Shown: positions 12,901 through 27,839, numbered from the stretch's first letter. The stretch is DNA of 64,000 nucleotides from Atopsyche davidsoni (GCA_022113835.1 JAILWY010000012.1:3658001-3722000); one strand, 5' to 3'. The notes: generated from the sequence alone by a model not told the origin. Program-made: numbers and translations.

Positions 12901-15900
12901 ACGTTATAATCAGACAAGAAATAAATTTACTGCGGAGGACTTTTTCAGTGCGTATTTTGGATGCACGCTTTTTTCAGGCCTACAAGTGTTTGTTAACAAA
13001 AAATTTAAAGACATCTAACGAATTGTATAAAACAAACAAAAAAATGTTATACTTATACTTCATTAACACAGAATAGTCAATTTTAATTCTAATACTTATT
13101 ATTCTCGCGCCCCAAAACTACACAGAGTTTTAATAGATTGGTATTAAAATCGTTGCGTTCTATTACGATTAAGATTTTAAAATTTTCTCAAAAATATAGT
13201 TTTATTTAAAATGTATCAAAATTTAACATAAAGATTCGTTTGATGAAAAACTTTTAGAAAATACGAGAGTTTTATGAAGCTCTCTTTATTTATTATGCAG
13301 CATTGTGCCAGATAACTAATTTCAACTCTATTGAATTACTAATGCAGCCTTCCATTTGATACACTACCACTTCTCTTCTCCTGTCACTACACTCTTCTAC
13401 TGTCTCTAGTGCCTATGTTATTGAAGGCTTTTTGCCATAATTTATTGAGAATGTATTGTGTTTCAGCTTTGAACGTAATGAAATTTATTCGTTTCCTTTG
13501 TATTGGGACTCCAGGTGGCTTATCTGTATGTCATTAGTGAGAGAATTTGTTGATTGAAGAGATTTATTTTTATATAATCATATTAATATGAGCTTACAAA
13601 AAAATAATTAATATGTGTATGAATATAACAATTTATTAAAAATTAGTGTATTTTAATTATATTAAATATACAATTTCTGTTTTCGTTTGTTAATTTTCTT
13701 GAATTCAGGTATTACGTTAACAACAAAGCAATAACCCCTTGAATATTAATCCATACCTGTCAGCTCTACAAACATGACATGTTAAGATTTAACTCACGCC
13801 CTAGATGTATCCAGTGATAAGCCGTCACGTGTGTTTCGGAAGTGTCAATAACATATTAAGGGTATTTGAAAAGTCATTTTTGACAGAAGCCTAACCTGAC
13901 CCCGGGTTAACGAGCAGGACGATGACGGTCATGCGTGAGGTTCCCCTGTGCTGAAATCCTTCAGCGGGGCCACCCCGGGGTAAATAATTAATCTCTCAAT
14001 GACCGAGCACGCTCGCTCCCTGTCTTTGCAGATATTCATTTTATAGTTAGTCTGAATTAATAATTCGAGCCCGTACGCTGTCAGCTTTTGTCTTACTGCT
14101 TACAATTAATATTCAAAGAAGTAGCGACTGGCACACGTGAACTTTGGATTGTACATTATTTGGCAAAGTATTCTAATGCGAAACATATTGTATTCTCGAG
14201 AGATAAACCTGAATAGGCTCTCTCACAATGGCGCTCGGAGCGCATTGTGCTATTTTTGAAAAAGATTTGAGTAAATTCTGAAAAGAAGATAAGTATATTT
14301 GCTAAAACTGTCAGAACCTACTTAACCCAATGCAATTATAATAAGTTCCATTGTAGAAAAAATTATTCTGCTTGAGGTAGTGGGTAGTATTAGAGATTTA
14401 AAAAAAGACCTTTAATGTCTAAAATCGTTTATAAATAACATCATTTACATTAATTGAATTTAATATTATACCAAAAAATTTTTTTTAAAAAATTTTCCTG
14501 TGCCCGTCTAAACGATAAAACTTATTTTGTATATTTATAATAATGACTTCACAATAAAAACTTTGAAACACTTTTTGTGTGTGCTTTTGAGAAAAAAGTA
14601 CTCACAAAAAATATATTTATATTCTTCTAGCTCTTCTAACTCTTGATATTTGTGATAATGGTTTATTTCAGTTTAAATTTATAAATAACATATTTACATT
14701 AGAGGTGTGAGCTTTTTTTCCTTAGAATTCGCAAAAAAGTTTTTGCATAAAACCCTTCATATATGGCAGAGCACAACCATTTTTTTCATTTTAATATTTG
14801 ATTAAATATGAAGCACTACAAATTAAAATCTGTCGTGGAGACCATAGTCTTAAATTATTTTTCAGTTTGTTATAAGCAGTTTTTAATATTTATTGTATAA
14901 ATATATTATTCAAATACACAGATAATAAAAAAGGTTTTTTTTAAATGGATGTTTCATGGTGTCGTTTTTTTCTCATTCGGTGTAAATGCTTGCCATTTAG
15001 GAGGCACTATTTCAAGCCGTATATCAAATTTATTGGAAACAACTCCATGCAAATGGGGAAGAAGAATTCACTTATTACTTCCATTTCCAGCGGGATGTGA
15101 TTTGTAGCGTTTATTATTTTATTGCATAATGCATTCCGGCAGTCCAGGGGTGCAGTCGCACAAGGGTGCATTTCCACGAACAAAATGGACGCTGTTGACT
15201 CTAAATTTCTCTTCAGTGTGTAAATCGCGCCGAGGCGTCGACAACAGTTCAATTCCCGATATGTGCACCGCAGAAATTCTGCATGGGAATTGTTTCGATC
15301 AGTGCTGAATGCAAACCCCATACCTGAAAACACGCTTCCCGTGCGCTACCTGTCCTGGATTACTAAACTAATCGAAATAGACTAAATCGGTTATATTTTT
15401 ATGAAAATTATTTTTTTTTCAAAATATATAAAGAAAATATATCGCTCATCATTCATCAAACTGCAAAAGTTGCTAATTCGTTAGTTACATTAGTTTCGGA
15501 TATACCTGCCATAATCGAACTGGGATCTTCTAGATTAAGTATTACCCTTTTTTAATCTGTCTCAATTATAATACTTTGTAGATATTACTTTGATTTGCTT
15601 ACAAAAATAAGACCGGTAGGTAACAAAAAAAGCATGTTTTTACAACAACAAAAAATAATAAACAATACAAGGGTAAAGTTATGCTGAATAGACAGTAATC
15701 ATTTCTGAATGAATAAATTGAAAAACTTCCTGATTAGAGCGTAGAGACTTTCCCCGTCAGACTGTTTGGTGGGATTATGACGGGAACTTTTTTAATCTTA
15801 CTTTGAAATCATGATTAATACTTCCCATATTATTTTTAAGCGTTAAGGCCGAAAAGTAAATCTAACAAATCTAATAACGCGCACTGAGAAAAGCTGAGAT

Positions 15901-18003
15901 TTTCTACGTAAACAATCGCCTAAGGAACTATTTCCATCACACTTGTCACTACCAACTATCATAAACAAAAAAGTAAACTAAATTATATGTGCCACCCTAA
16001 GTTCCTAATTCTTTGTCTGCGAAAAAAAACCTCTCACGGTCAATGGAGGGCTGGTTTATCTCAAGCAGCTGTTTGTGTAAAAAAATTTAAACATATTAAT
16101 CACTTTTACATTCCACAAAATTTTTCTCCTGCATTATTTTTACTCTAACTGCTCGTTAGTAGTATGATTAAAAGATTCTAGTTATTTGAATTTGGATGTC
16201 TCTCTCTCGTAGAATGAACTTAAAATTCAGATAGAGATAGAAATATAAATTCTTATAAATGATTAGGGTCGTTGCAGGAAAATAGCTTATTTAACAGATC
16301 GTTGGTTTATTGATCAAAGTAAAAAACTTTTATTGCGTCCAATACTGTGCGGTGCCAAATACGCTTGAAACTTTTTCACTGGCAAATGTAAGATTAATAG
16401 ATCCGCCTTCTTATTGAGTATTCTTTTCATTTATCATTAAAATTTTATCATATTTTTTATCTTTCAACCATGTGTTCCCCTTTCCTGGTTTATTTATGAG
16501 CTAGTAGAAAAAAATACTCAAGCCTAGGTTGGGATATTATCAAACATGATATATTATTTATCTATTGCTTTGTTTTCGCATTATCGGAATGTTCGCAAGA
16601 TTACTTATAGTCTTTTTATAATATTAAATATAAGCACGCATACCTCTCACAAAAAACTAACTATCCCTTATTTCATAAATCTCGAGTATTATGGATTAAT
16701 ATTTTGTTCCCGAGAGAGAAGATTCCACGTAAAATCAAGGTGTTCGAGTAAAAATTAGACTTAGATCGCAAAGATTGTTATTAAACATTAATTTATTTGT
16801 TGAGTATACAATGCTTAAGACTTATCGATTCACACATTAAATAATAAGAAAAATACCCGTTTTATCTATGTATTTTTTTGTTTTTAGGCAAAATATTTTA
16901 TTATTCTAATTCTAATTCTATTTGTATCAAAGAAAAAATATTTTCAAGGAATATATAATCGCTTCATATGTGAATCGATCGTCTGAACATATGTGTTTTT
17001 TTTATAATTTAAATTTACTATTCAGGATTCTATTCCAAGTTTTTTTACACATAATATTAAAAAAAAACCTTTTTATCAATGTGAAAAACTTTGATTTATA
17101 CTTTACATGAATTCAATATGCTAGAAACTAATTCCAAAGGAAAACGTGGAAGCTGTTCATCAATGAAAAGGAGGCTCCGAGGAGGACTGAAGAGGGAGCA
17201 GGGTGGCTTGTCGACAATCCTAAGCCTGAAGTCGGAGCAACCAATGACAGCAATACATCTCGCAGATTTATTGCAAACCCTTCATTAAAGGCGAAAGTTC
17301 CAAGAATAAATGAAAATTGTATCAATCAGCCCAGACATATTTGCAAATCCTTTTCTTGTCTACAGTAAAAGTCGTGCTATCAATAAATATATTTAAATAT
17401 TTAATAAATTCACCTGATAATGTCAAGAACTTGTAAATCAAAGTAGATGAAAACATTGACATGAATAATTATTATATTAAACACTATTTTAAATGTAGAC
17501 GCATAATGTACTCGTACATTTGACAAAAATAGAAAGCAGATTTACTATAACGTGCTACTTTAGAGAATTAATGTTGAATATAAAAATTTTCAGATAAGTG
17601 TTTGATAGGATTGAACGACTTATCAAGTCAAAAAAAAGTTACTTATACAAGAAATCAGATCATTTGTTGTTTCTGAGGTGATAAAGTTTTAAAGTATACA
17701 ATGCAGCTTTGAACTTACGAGTAATTCATAAATGATGATAAATATTTGATTTTTTGCATATTTATAAAAATTTACCCATCATTCTATCTAAGCCAATAAA
17801 AAAAAAAAAAAACAAAATAGAGTGTGAGAAATTTTTATTATTTTTGATGGGGTAGCGTTTTTACACTATACATGTGAAATTATTTCAAAATCGAATTTTC
17901 GCACACAGCAGATATTTGAAAATCGGGAAAATTTCAGAATCAGCACGATAAAACTTACATTAATCACGATGTTAACTGCAATATTCGCGAAATAAAATCA
18001 ATC
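12901..18003. other. Intron stretch with a GC-rich hairpin, otherwise AT-rich
   Basis: The one clear structure is at 13943-13969: CCCC, a 3-base bulge, then GCTGAA around an ATCC loop, closed by TTCAGC and GGGG. This lies in a GC-rich patch at 13890-13985. The segment 17100-17290 is GC-richer, but its open frame has no recognisable domain. The rest is AT-rich with no supported feature. Confidence 0.5.
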
Positions 18004-18471
18004 ATGGGTATTAATAATGCTTCAGATAAGCTTCATTTGATAGTCGTAAATGGAATTTATTATAACAATTTACGAATGTACGGAGTCGGATTTTTTTCAC
18101 CGAGCGGGTCCGGCATTGCTTTATCTATCGCAGGCAATAAAAGCGCTTTACTGATTGGTCGGTTTAATTCATTAATGTGGTGGCTAAATTTCACACGTCC
18201 AATCAGATCGCGAGCCTGCTGGCTTGGACCCGCGGCTTGTGACGAGATCCACATTCGACTATGGGCAACGAGCATTATCAAATACAGAGTTTCACCGCCG
18301 AAATGCCAAATTACTAGTTTTATTGCATATTTAGCATATTATTACAATGCAACTATGACGGGGAAGTACCCCATTGTGCACGAAACGCACATTCAAAAAC
18401 GTCGCGTTATAATAAATAGGTATAAATTAAGGCTCCATAAAACCGCGACAATGCTTTTGCGGTACATTTAA
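18004..18471 (+). other. Open frame of 155 codons in an intronic island, probably not a gene
   Basis: An ATG at 18004 opens a 155-codon frame, the longest on the + strand. The product shows no domain I recognise, no signal peptide and no repeats, and a second frame is open on the opposite strand over 18060-18281. The DNA is GC-richer than its surroundings and includes CCAAT-type words (GATTGG near 18152, CCAATC near 18199) and homeodomain-like ATTA cores. I favour a conserved noncoding or regulatory island whose composition keeps stops rare. A nested intronic gene is possible; RNA coverage or codon-level conservation would decide. Confidence 0.25.
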
Positions 18472-21400
18472 CACAGTAGGCATAAGACTGTGTGATTGCA
18501 TGCAAGACTGTGAGGCAGCAAATATTTTGATAAGTTATGAATTATAGTTACAAGATCTAAATATATATATTATGATAAAATAAATATTTCTCAAAAGTTC
18601 AATTTTTTAATCAGAAAATCTATAATTGAAATGTCAGCGTGACGGCTACTATATCGATATCAAACAACTTAACCGAGCTTCTGTTTTAGCGAAAAATTGT
18701 CTAAATATACGCACATCAAATATTCATTTAATTTATTCAAAATAACTCCCCTTCAATCATGATTTAAAGCCGAAAATATTTTCACCGTCCCCGCTTTAAG
18801 GCCATCAATCAAGTGACAGCTTTTTACAAGTTATCCTCGCCAGCACTGAGCCACTCCGGACTCTCGAGTGGGCGAGTAATTTCACCGGCTTCAATTTCAC
18901 ACTTTGTTCCGCAAGATATATGTTTTGATAACATTTCAATTAATTTTAAATATAAATATATTCATACCGAGAGACCAACGATTGTCCGAAAGCTCAGTGT
19001 ACGTGTATTCGGGCCATTCGCTCCGTATCATCTTATGAGCTGGAGCAACGAGTGTAGGTTATCATATATCACAAACACGCAGGTATAAAGGAATCCTATA
19101 CAAAAACATGACAGCAACTGTCTTCAACTTCAGAATTGATTAAAAAAAATCTTAATCAATCAATCCATTGCCGAAGAGCTATTAAAGTATAAAGGCTTTC
19201 GGCTTACTCTTCGCTTATTCATTTCTGGTTGACTGTACAGAGCAAACATAGAAAAATCGTTCTCAGCGTCGAAGTCTGCGTTTACATTCACTTTGATTCG
19301 TGACTCCATATTTGCATAGGCAGATTTTTTAACGTATGTAAATAAATTAGTCTGGCAATCAAAAAAATACTTTTTTTATTTGTACTGATATATATTTTAA
19401 ATTATTCATGCAGCATCTGGGAATTAACGGGACATCGTCAGATGTATTTTACTGGATATGCTGGATTTTCCGGGCTCCTGGACTGTTTTGAATGAAATGT
19501 TTGAAACAAAGGCCCAAAAAATTGAAAAGTAAAAAATTATATTAACTTGCATTCGAATTTCGGAAAAATATTTTTACTTAATTTTTAGTACAATTAACAT
19601 AAAAAATATGTTTCATAATATTGTAAAGTTTATATGGGAAAATTGAAAAAACATCGATTAAAATGCGTTGTTATTTAAACTTTATTTGGTAAGTGATCAT
19701 ATTACAAGGTTTTCATTAAAAATCATTTTTGTTACATTCTTCATAGATTAAGAATTTTGTATGACACAAGGCACAATTAATATTTTTAAAAAATAATCAT
19801 TGTTATTAGATCTTTGATTTAACCCCTTAATGTATAATTTGGACTTATAAGATTCAATAATATAGCTCGAAAAGTTAAAATATTTTGTTGACTTTTATTA
19901 TTTCATCCATCAGTTATCTTTTGTTTCAGTTCAGCCTTCGATCTTGGAATCTCTCCAATACAGAGGGTCGTTTATTGATTTTAAACGTCTACATATCGAC
20001 TCTGATAGAGCACATTCCTGCAAAGCCTTCGTGGAATCGCATTTTCTATTCCAATTTAAGGGTGTTTTTGTTGTATTGTCATTAAGTATTTTTCCTTGGA
20101 ATTAAATGTTAAACCCATTACGTTTAAACCACAGCTAGTAAACTCGTTTACTTTTATTCTAGTTATTGTAAGTAAAAGTCTTTTGATGATTGTGCGTTCT
20201 ATTTCTTAGCCTTTTATGTACCACTCGCAAACAAACTTATATGTGATTTTTAGAAGAATTTTCTAAAATGAATACGCTGTTTAATTTTTTATTGACTTCT
20301 TAACTGTTTTTATAAACTAAAAATGAGTTTAAGGTACTATTTAGGTAAATTTAATGTACCAACTACAATATATACAGAATTAAAATATGCAAATAATAAA
20401 ATTGTATATTTATGTTTTTTGAATTGAAAAAGTTTTTTTTCATAAGATTTGTTAGTAATAACTCGAGATATTTGTTTACAGAAGTTAAATGGTTAGAAGT
20501 AAAAATATATTGAATATTAGTATTTTCTTGGGATCAACTATAGGTGTTGTAAAATTTTTCATTCAATTCATTCAAACTTTACTGATATTTTTTTACTAAA
20601 AATATCAGTAAAACGAAAATCTATTAACGAAATCTCACTTCTAAGAACTACGTCATTATTTTTAATCTGTCATAAATAAATTTGCCATAGTTGTTGTGTA
20701 AGTTGCACTGCGACTTTTCCATAATAACACTTGTTTTTCAAACGAAATGTTCGCTTCGGTCTACATTAAAAAACATTGCTGTTAAATATATATCTGTCGC
20801 TGAAGAGAGGCAAAGAAACACCAAGGTCTAATGCCGAGCTATAAGCAAAGTGAAAATAAAATCTCTCTCGGTTTCTCCTTCTAGTAAATAATCAAATTTC
20901 GAAAAACTTTTTTTTTTTATCAAAAAAATCCTCTTTTGTATTAAGTTTTTATGAATGGCGCACTTTTTATCTTCTTCCTATATTAAATAAGTTTCTCGAA
21001 CATACGATAAATCTCTCTTGTATTATTATAATTTTGTCAAATTTTCTGCCTCGCGAAATCAAAATTATTGGGTTTTACATTTTTTTATATTTAACTTCGG
21101 AAAGAGATGAATACTCTTTGCGATTCTCAGGCTCACGCATTAGTCAACCCAGTCATAACTAATGTTACTTGCGCAACATTCAGTTTCAATATGCAAATAT
21201 AATCTAAGTTTATAATATAATTCAGTTTTGTAATATGTAGATAGAATCAGCATAACTAATAATATCGTCTTAAAATAAAAATAAAAAACATGCAATCGAG
21301 CATAGAAATATTTCTCCACTATAGACAGATGCGCAGTTTAGAAATAAATATAAATACAAAATTCTTTAATAGTTATAGTATATGAAGCCAAATTTCACAT

Positions 21401-24237
21401 CAAATTTTATTTCGTGAAGTATATTAGATATATTAAATATTTTAAAAAAATATTCGTGTTTACTTAATTTCAAACACGACCTTTTTACCGTAATATATGT
21501 TTTGTCATCATATCTTATATTTTTCAGCATTAAATGAGCAACATTGATTCTTGGGATTACAACTTTATAAAAGTTTAATATATGTATATAAAACTTAAAA
21601 AAAAAATAAACATCGGTTTGTTTTAATCATCATGAAAATGCAACTCTATGTTGAACTTATCACAATATCTATATAAAAACATTATTGAATTAAAGAAAAT
21701 TAAATTTTAAAAAAAGGCGTGATTTCGTTATATGATATAAAACTGAACTCAAACCATATAAAAAGTTTCAATTTGTACGGTCGGTTGTTATAAAATTCAG
21801 TTTATTTGAAATAAAACTATAATTGGTAAACCTCCAATGCGTTCACCATCGAATTCCCTAAAATACAAAATATGAAATCGCGGAAAGTTTAGTAATATTT
21901 TTTTCTTTATCACATTCCTAACATACATATTATTTTTAACTCAAAATATATTTGATTTATTTGAAAAATGTTTTGTACGAACACATATTACACGAACGTT
22001 TTACATAATATTTCACGAAATTCAGACAAAAAGCATGTCATAAAATAATATCTGAAATCTTACGATAAATCTTGGTTTTTAGCGTTTCCTACGTGACGTA
22101 ACACATTTTTTTCCTACTCAAAGCCACAACTCTCACGGGGGAGGTTTCTAACGATTGATTGCTTTCGTCCTGAACCAACTCCGCCAACTCCCTTATTACC
22201 TCATCTAGGGAAACTCATGGAAAACTACACACAAGATAGGAGGTAACTTTTTCACGTAAATGACCCCGTCCTTTTGAGTGAGCCGAAATGAAATGTAAGA
22301 GAATAGGAGAGATTTGTAGATCTCTTTATCCGGCATTATCTGGTTATTCCATAACATTGGTGGCACTCTGCGAACAAGGTTCTCCACTCAATCACCTCTT
22401 CCCTCAAGGCACATGTAAATAGATCTGAGGACCATAATAAAACTTTAAAATTGTTATCTGGTAATTTTTTCATTTTTAATATCAGGAACAACCCAATTAA
22501 TCACCTTAAAAGCTATCGTCTGTTATTTCACAATATTAGACGGACAAATATTATTTTCATTTTATTCATTCCGCCAATCTTTTAAGCCTCGTTTGTGTAA
22601 GCTCCGGGCATTGTTATATTTATAAGTAATTTAAATGGTTTTTAATCATTATAAATCACGTTATCATAATCACAATCAAACATAAATCTTGTACAAAATT
22701 ATAACTTCATACACTGAACAATTTTTTAAATAATTTACCATGAAGTTAATTTCTCTTAACAATTCATTTAAAAGATTATTTTGTGATTATTTTTTTTTAT
22801 GTTCGCATTTTTTACTAAACACGTATAATGTGTTACTTTTTTAACATATATATTTAGATAAGCTCATAAATGATTTCATAAACTTGTAAATGTTAAATCA
22901 AAAGTATTTCAGACATTATTGAGTATAAAAACGTAATGCCTAAATTGTTATCATAAAAAATAATGCTGCTATTTGATGACAAATTAAGAGAATCTAAATT
23001 AATATCTGAACCAAATTGATATCGAGAAGATTTTGTATATTTTTCTCTTAAAATTTGTAAGCATTTATTTATTATTTTAAAAAAATAAATAGAATTTTCA
23101 TGGAAATTTGTTTTTTACATAGTGAACAGAAGAACCGATAAACTTCATGGGATTTTTTATATTGATTCAAGACCTAAAAAATACCTTTGTATTAACCGGA
23201 AGCACTTGCGAAAAAAACTTTCAATGTTTTGAAACTATAACAGAATATCTCAAATATACAGGAATAGAAAAAAATATCTGGAATACAAATTGTTATGAAT
23301 TCATAAACTTTGCCTTCGAAGAAATAAGTTTTTTTTTCATATAATAAATTGTATAATATAAGATGTATTTCTCTGCATTATTTCTCAGTAAGACAATTTT
23401 TCTATTTCTGTATAAATTATATATTTTACGTCATTTTTAATAAAATAATTATTCAATCATTTTATATCGTATATATCAACACCAGTATATTCAGGGACTT
23501 GTGTTAAATTCTAAAGCATCCTAGTGTTCACCGTCCATCCGTATTTAATACGCCTCTGTAACTTTGCCTCCGTATTTCGAAACCCACATTTCAGATACAA
23601 AATCAGTATTTCACAGTGTCGTTTTTATTCATATTATTCTGCAGAAAGAGACAGATGAAAGAGATCACACGTGAAATTCCGCCTGGCGAAGCCGAGAAAT
23701 CTATTATAGAATAACATAGCTTCAACATAATATAAACTGACGCTTCACCTGATAATGTGAAATCATAATTTATCTTTGTTGCTGGGAGTAAGGCAAGGTG
23801 TTATTATTTTCAATTTGAAGTCATCCTGAAATATTCGATAGCAGCGTATTCTTGATTATTTTCATACTTCGATAAACATGTTCACTATAATGACATTATT
23901 TATCTTTGCCCAGAAATAACCCGCCTTTGGGTACTAAATTGAAAAATATGAGACTTCCATTTCGTGATTTCTCTTTCATAAATAACATTTTTTTAAATCT
24001 AATTTATTTAACAAAAAAATTATTTATCAATGATATATTTAAAAAAAAAAAAGAAAATGAATATCATACATATTTAAAAAAAGTGGTTTGAATATAAAAA
24101 ATAATTAATACTATGGTACAATAATTGACGATTTTTGATTTTTAAGTGTCTTTTCAAAAACAAACACGAAAAATGTTTATTGACTCAGTAAAAATTTTTA
24201 ATTTATTTTAATGTTAAATCGGTTAATTATGTTCTAT
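18472..24237. other. AT-rich intron with one tight hairpin
   Basis: At 20578-20612 a perfect 15-base inverted repeat (TTTACTGATATTTTT and its complement) surrounds a 5-base loop. Otherwise only AT-rich, poly-A/T-containing sequence with short uninformative open frames is seen. Confidence 0.55.
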
Positions 24238-24331
24238 CCATAATCTTGTGGTAAATTTGCAACGGACGTCTATTTTAGCTTTATAAGCTTCGTAATGCTT
24301 GGATTAAGTACAATTTACCACAAAATTATGG
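24238..24331. repeat. 94-base inverted repeat, MITE-like or hairpin RNA candidate
   Basis: The arm CCATAATCTTGTGGTAAATT at 24238-24257 is matched by its complement at 24312-24331 with one mismatch, which would be a G-U pair in RNA. The 54-base centre contains a small sub-hairpin (AGCTT/AAGCT) near 24277-24290. No target-site duplication is visible. The size suits a short foldback transposon remnant. A precursor microRNA is possible, but the loop is large. Confidence 0.7.
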
Positions 24332-26789
24332 CGTGTCAATTTCTCTTACAAATTAAAGATTTCTTTAAAATGTTTGAAATTCAGACAAAAATTTTAAACT
24401 CAACGTTGTGCTGTGATAATTTCATTCAATTAAAAAAAATAACTTGGAGTACATTTTACTAAAAAAAAAAATTTAAATCTTGAAATTCAAAGTGGACGCA
24501 TAACCTTATATATCCATACGTATATATAAAATTTTTACAATTTCTAAATAATATAAATTAATTTCAAATCAGTTGTTTTAAGTAGAAAGGTTTGTTTTTA
24601 TTTCTAAAATTTGCTCCAGTGCTCTCTCCCTTTGCGTTTCTACAACAAAGCTCGTTACCCAAAACGAGCCCTTAAAATCAATTATTTCGAATCAGAGCTC
24701 GTGTTAGTTGACGCTCTGAAAAGTTTCACCCTAATTGAAATGTAACCCCAATGCATACGATAAAGAAAGGTCCGAGTCCGGTGCGGTCTAAAGCCCCATC
24801 CCCCGGAAGTGCTCTCCTTAATTTCTTTGGTCGAGCTTTCTGCGGTTCCACCCCTCCGAGTGCTAACAAGGCCCTGCAGTTATAAACAAGCCCGAGATTT
24901 AATGTAATCTTCTCTTAAAATCCACACTTTGTTTACCTTTGTACCTCCTCATAACTTATCCACAGTGTTCTCCTACTAAAATGTGTAAAGACCATTAAAA
25001 CTAGTGAACCCATTAAATCGTATGAAATATACTTAAATTATCGTTCGCTGCAGTTATAATTTTATTCTTGGCGACTATAATAGCTGCAGGGGTGCTGTGT
25101 TTATAATAAACGTTGCGATCTGCCAGTGAGCGGTGATTAAATTTTAAATAATTAAATTTAAATTTAAAATATGTTGATTTATGTTTTTTATAAAATAACA
25201 GGTAATTTAAAGCTCAACTTTTTCACAGTGGAAGCGCTAAGATAGATAACATAAATAAATAAATGTCGACAGCAGTGTATTATATTTGGTTCAATGATCG
25301 ACATTTAAAATTTATTCATTATTTTATTTAATATTCTAATAGAACTAAATAATTAAATATTTGGGCCCATTTCTCGGTTATTATCTTGTTTATCATCTTC
25401 ATACCATTCCCATATTTTTTCCAAATTTTCATGTTTGAATTATTCAAATTCTTAATAATAATTTAGACATGGACATAAAGTAACTGTTTGTAAAACAGAA
25501 TTGTTATTTGTAGACTTTGATGGTGTTAATTTTTATTTATCTCTGCGTTTTATTTAAAAGTGTGTAACTTTATCATATTTTCACTTCCTGTTCTTGAGCC
25601 ATATCCGGACTGGCGTCAATCTGGCGAGGGCTGCAGACTGCTTTTTTTAATATCGGGGGTATATTTATTCCCTTCTAGGATAACCCAAGAAAGGAAACAT
25701 CTAAATCTGAGCCTAGTCCCTTACCGGATATTTTTTGACCATACTATCTAATCATCATTCGCTATCCATTCTGTCATTTATCACTATTTTTATGAAATAA
25801 GTAACAGTTTTTCCCATTCACTCAATTATAAACATCTAATGAATTTCCAGTGATGATTCAAATAAATGAATCTATGACATAGACTTACTAAAAATAAAAC
25901 CTTTTATACTTGCTTCAAAAAAATATTTATTTCCTACTTATTAAAATGTCAAATTTTTTAATTGTGTATATAGTTTGCCTTAATGTCAAATTTTCGTGTA
26001 CATTTATATAAATTACCACCATAATTGTTATGACTTTTTACTATGAGATGGACTTAAATGTACACATTTTTAATACGAATTTTTAAAGGATGTGGCAAAA
26101 GTTGATATAAATCGAAATTTTACACTGATCTCTCTAGCATAGTAACACATTTTCATATATTTGAACAAATAATTATTATATAAAAGCATGATCAGAAATT
26201 AAAATTAAAATCCCGACGCTGGGGATACGGTATATTTGAAATGTTGTATCTTTGTAGAAAACACGTGTTGGTATTTTTTTATCTTTCGCATGTTAGTCGT
26301 AGTTTCAACACTTCTTGACAATTTTGCAAACACTACTGGGGTTTGTTTTCCTCTTCCGTGCTAAATTAAAAGCGAATTCCGCTAAAATTATTCAATGAAT
26401 TTATAAGAGCCTGTCAGCTTGTTGTGCAAGACAATATGTCAGTACTGGGGTCTTGGAGCTCGCCAGGTCGATACGCGGCACTCCTTTACAAGTCTATGCC
26501 GTTTTGTTCCTTCTGCTGCTTCCCCATAGTGCTGGGTCAAAGATCAAGAAACAGCTGCATTAAAACCAGCTTATCATTAAACAATTTAATGTGTCGCTTA
26601 TTTAGAATATACTTCAAGGATTCTATAATCCTTCGAAGATTGGCTTCGATTAGCCAAAAAAATATTCGAGGCTAGTAACAGGTAGCAACAGTTGGTTCGG
26701 ATAATCGATTATTTAAAAAAAAAATCGTATTAGTGGCATAAAAAGAATATCGGATTTTATGTATAAAAGAACGCTTTTTTTAGCATTTG
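24332..26789. other. Intron stretch with a GC-richer island at 24610-24900
   Basis: The island at 24610-24900 contains a small hairpin (GCTCGTT at 24650, AACGAGC at 24663) and several C-rich words. A 10-base inverted repeat around AAATGTCGA lies at 25260-25307. No coding exon is recognised. Confidence 0.4.
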
Positions 26790-27190
26790 GAACTGGAACG
26801 TGTTGAAAACTGGCGTAGCTGCTTCAGGTGTTTCTTGGAAGTGGCCATCACTACGTTTTGTACGAGCTCCGCTCACGACCACTGCGGCCGGACAAATTAA
26901 ATTCTCCACGCGCGCTATTTCGATCACTCCGAAATGCTATTGTCCTGGCCGAATAATTAAAGCAATTGCGAAACCTAGAGCGCTGTTAAATGCGGGAGTT
27001 TAATGTTTCACGGGACCGCTCCCGACCAACCATTCATTTTTAGATCGGTTAATCAATATACATCCGAAACTCGGTAATTGATTATTTGGATTGGATCGGA
27101 TTCGGCGGAATGCGGTTTATGGCATTGGCTCCAAATGGATTGAAATTGATTGTATCATCTGCATCAATTAATTCATCATGCGTAAATTGT
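26790..27190. promoter_or_regulatory. Candidate intronic enhancer with clustered homeodomain-like sites
   Basis: A non-repetitive, GC-richer block contains many ATTA/TAAT cores within 150 bases: TTAATCAATAT, TAATTGATTA and CAATTAATTCATCATG occur between 27045 and 27180. It also carries GGATTGGATCGGAT-type words. This texture is typical of conserved noncoding elements near developmental genes. Nothing here shows coding potential beyond a short domain-free frame. Alignment to related genomes would confirm or reject it. Confidence 0.35.
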
Positions 27191-27839
27191 TATTAATGCT
27201 CTATAGTAAATCACCCGGTGCTTACTTACAAATGAATGAATTGAAATAAAAGTCAAAAAAATATTTAATTCTTACCCTATAAATGAGTGGTTTAAAATTA
27301 AACCTGAAGCTTGCTTAAAACTAACTTTAAAAATGGATGGTTTATAATTAGCATTGTTAATCAGTTCTTGCTGACTAACAAATGAATGCTTTTTTTAATT
27401 TAATGAATGATTAATAATGTATTTATTAAATTATTTTTAGGGTATTTTCCACTGATTCTGTGTGTAATAAAAACTTAGAAGAATCATTTGATTATGAAAA
27501 AATGGAGAGGAGTAGGAAAATTACCGCGGAGTTTTTATTCGCTAAGTTATGCTTTTGGTAGCTTAAGTACTGGATCTTCCTTACCGGCGCGCAAAAATTA
27601 AAGGAATATTTGTGAGGTTATTCCCAGAAGAAATCTAATATTTACATAACTTAAGTGTTGCAGAAGTCGATGTGGAAATTTCAATTTCCGTGTTGAATTT
27701 TGAGATTACCCGTGTACTTATCTACTAGCGATCGTAAATTCAAATATTTTTTTATTAATACAAAGCGAATTACGTCGTGTGTTTGTGTCTCGAAAGACGC
27801 ATCATAAAACTAAAGAAGCGGACAAATTTGCATACATAA

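Noticed and set aside
17091..17325. Overlapping 65-codon frames on both strands in a GC-richer patch
   Set aside because: No domain, no splice signals, and both strands are open; probably composition.
23569..23590. CCTCCGTATTTCGA resembles the PPYF codons of the cadherin exon
   Set aside because: No DKND-like codons precede it, stops follow, and no acceptor-donor pair frames an exon; chance match.
25261..25306. AAATGTCGA/TCGACATTT inverted repeat
   Set aside because: The arms are only 9-10 bases with a 28-base spacer in AT-rich DNA, expected by chance in a window this size.
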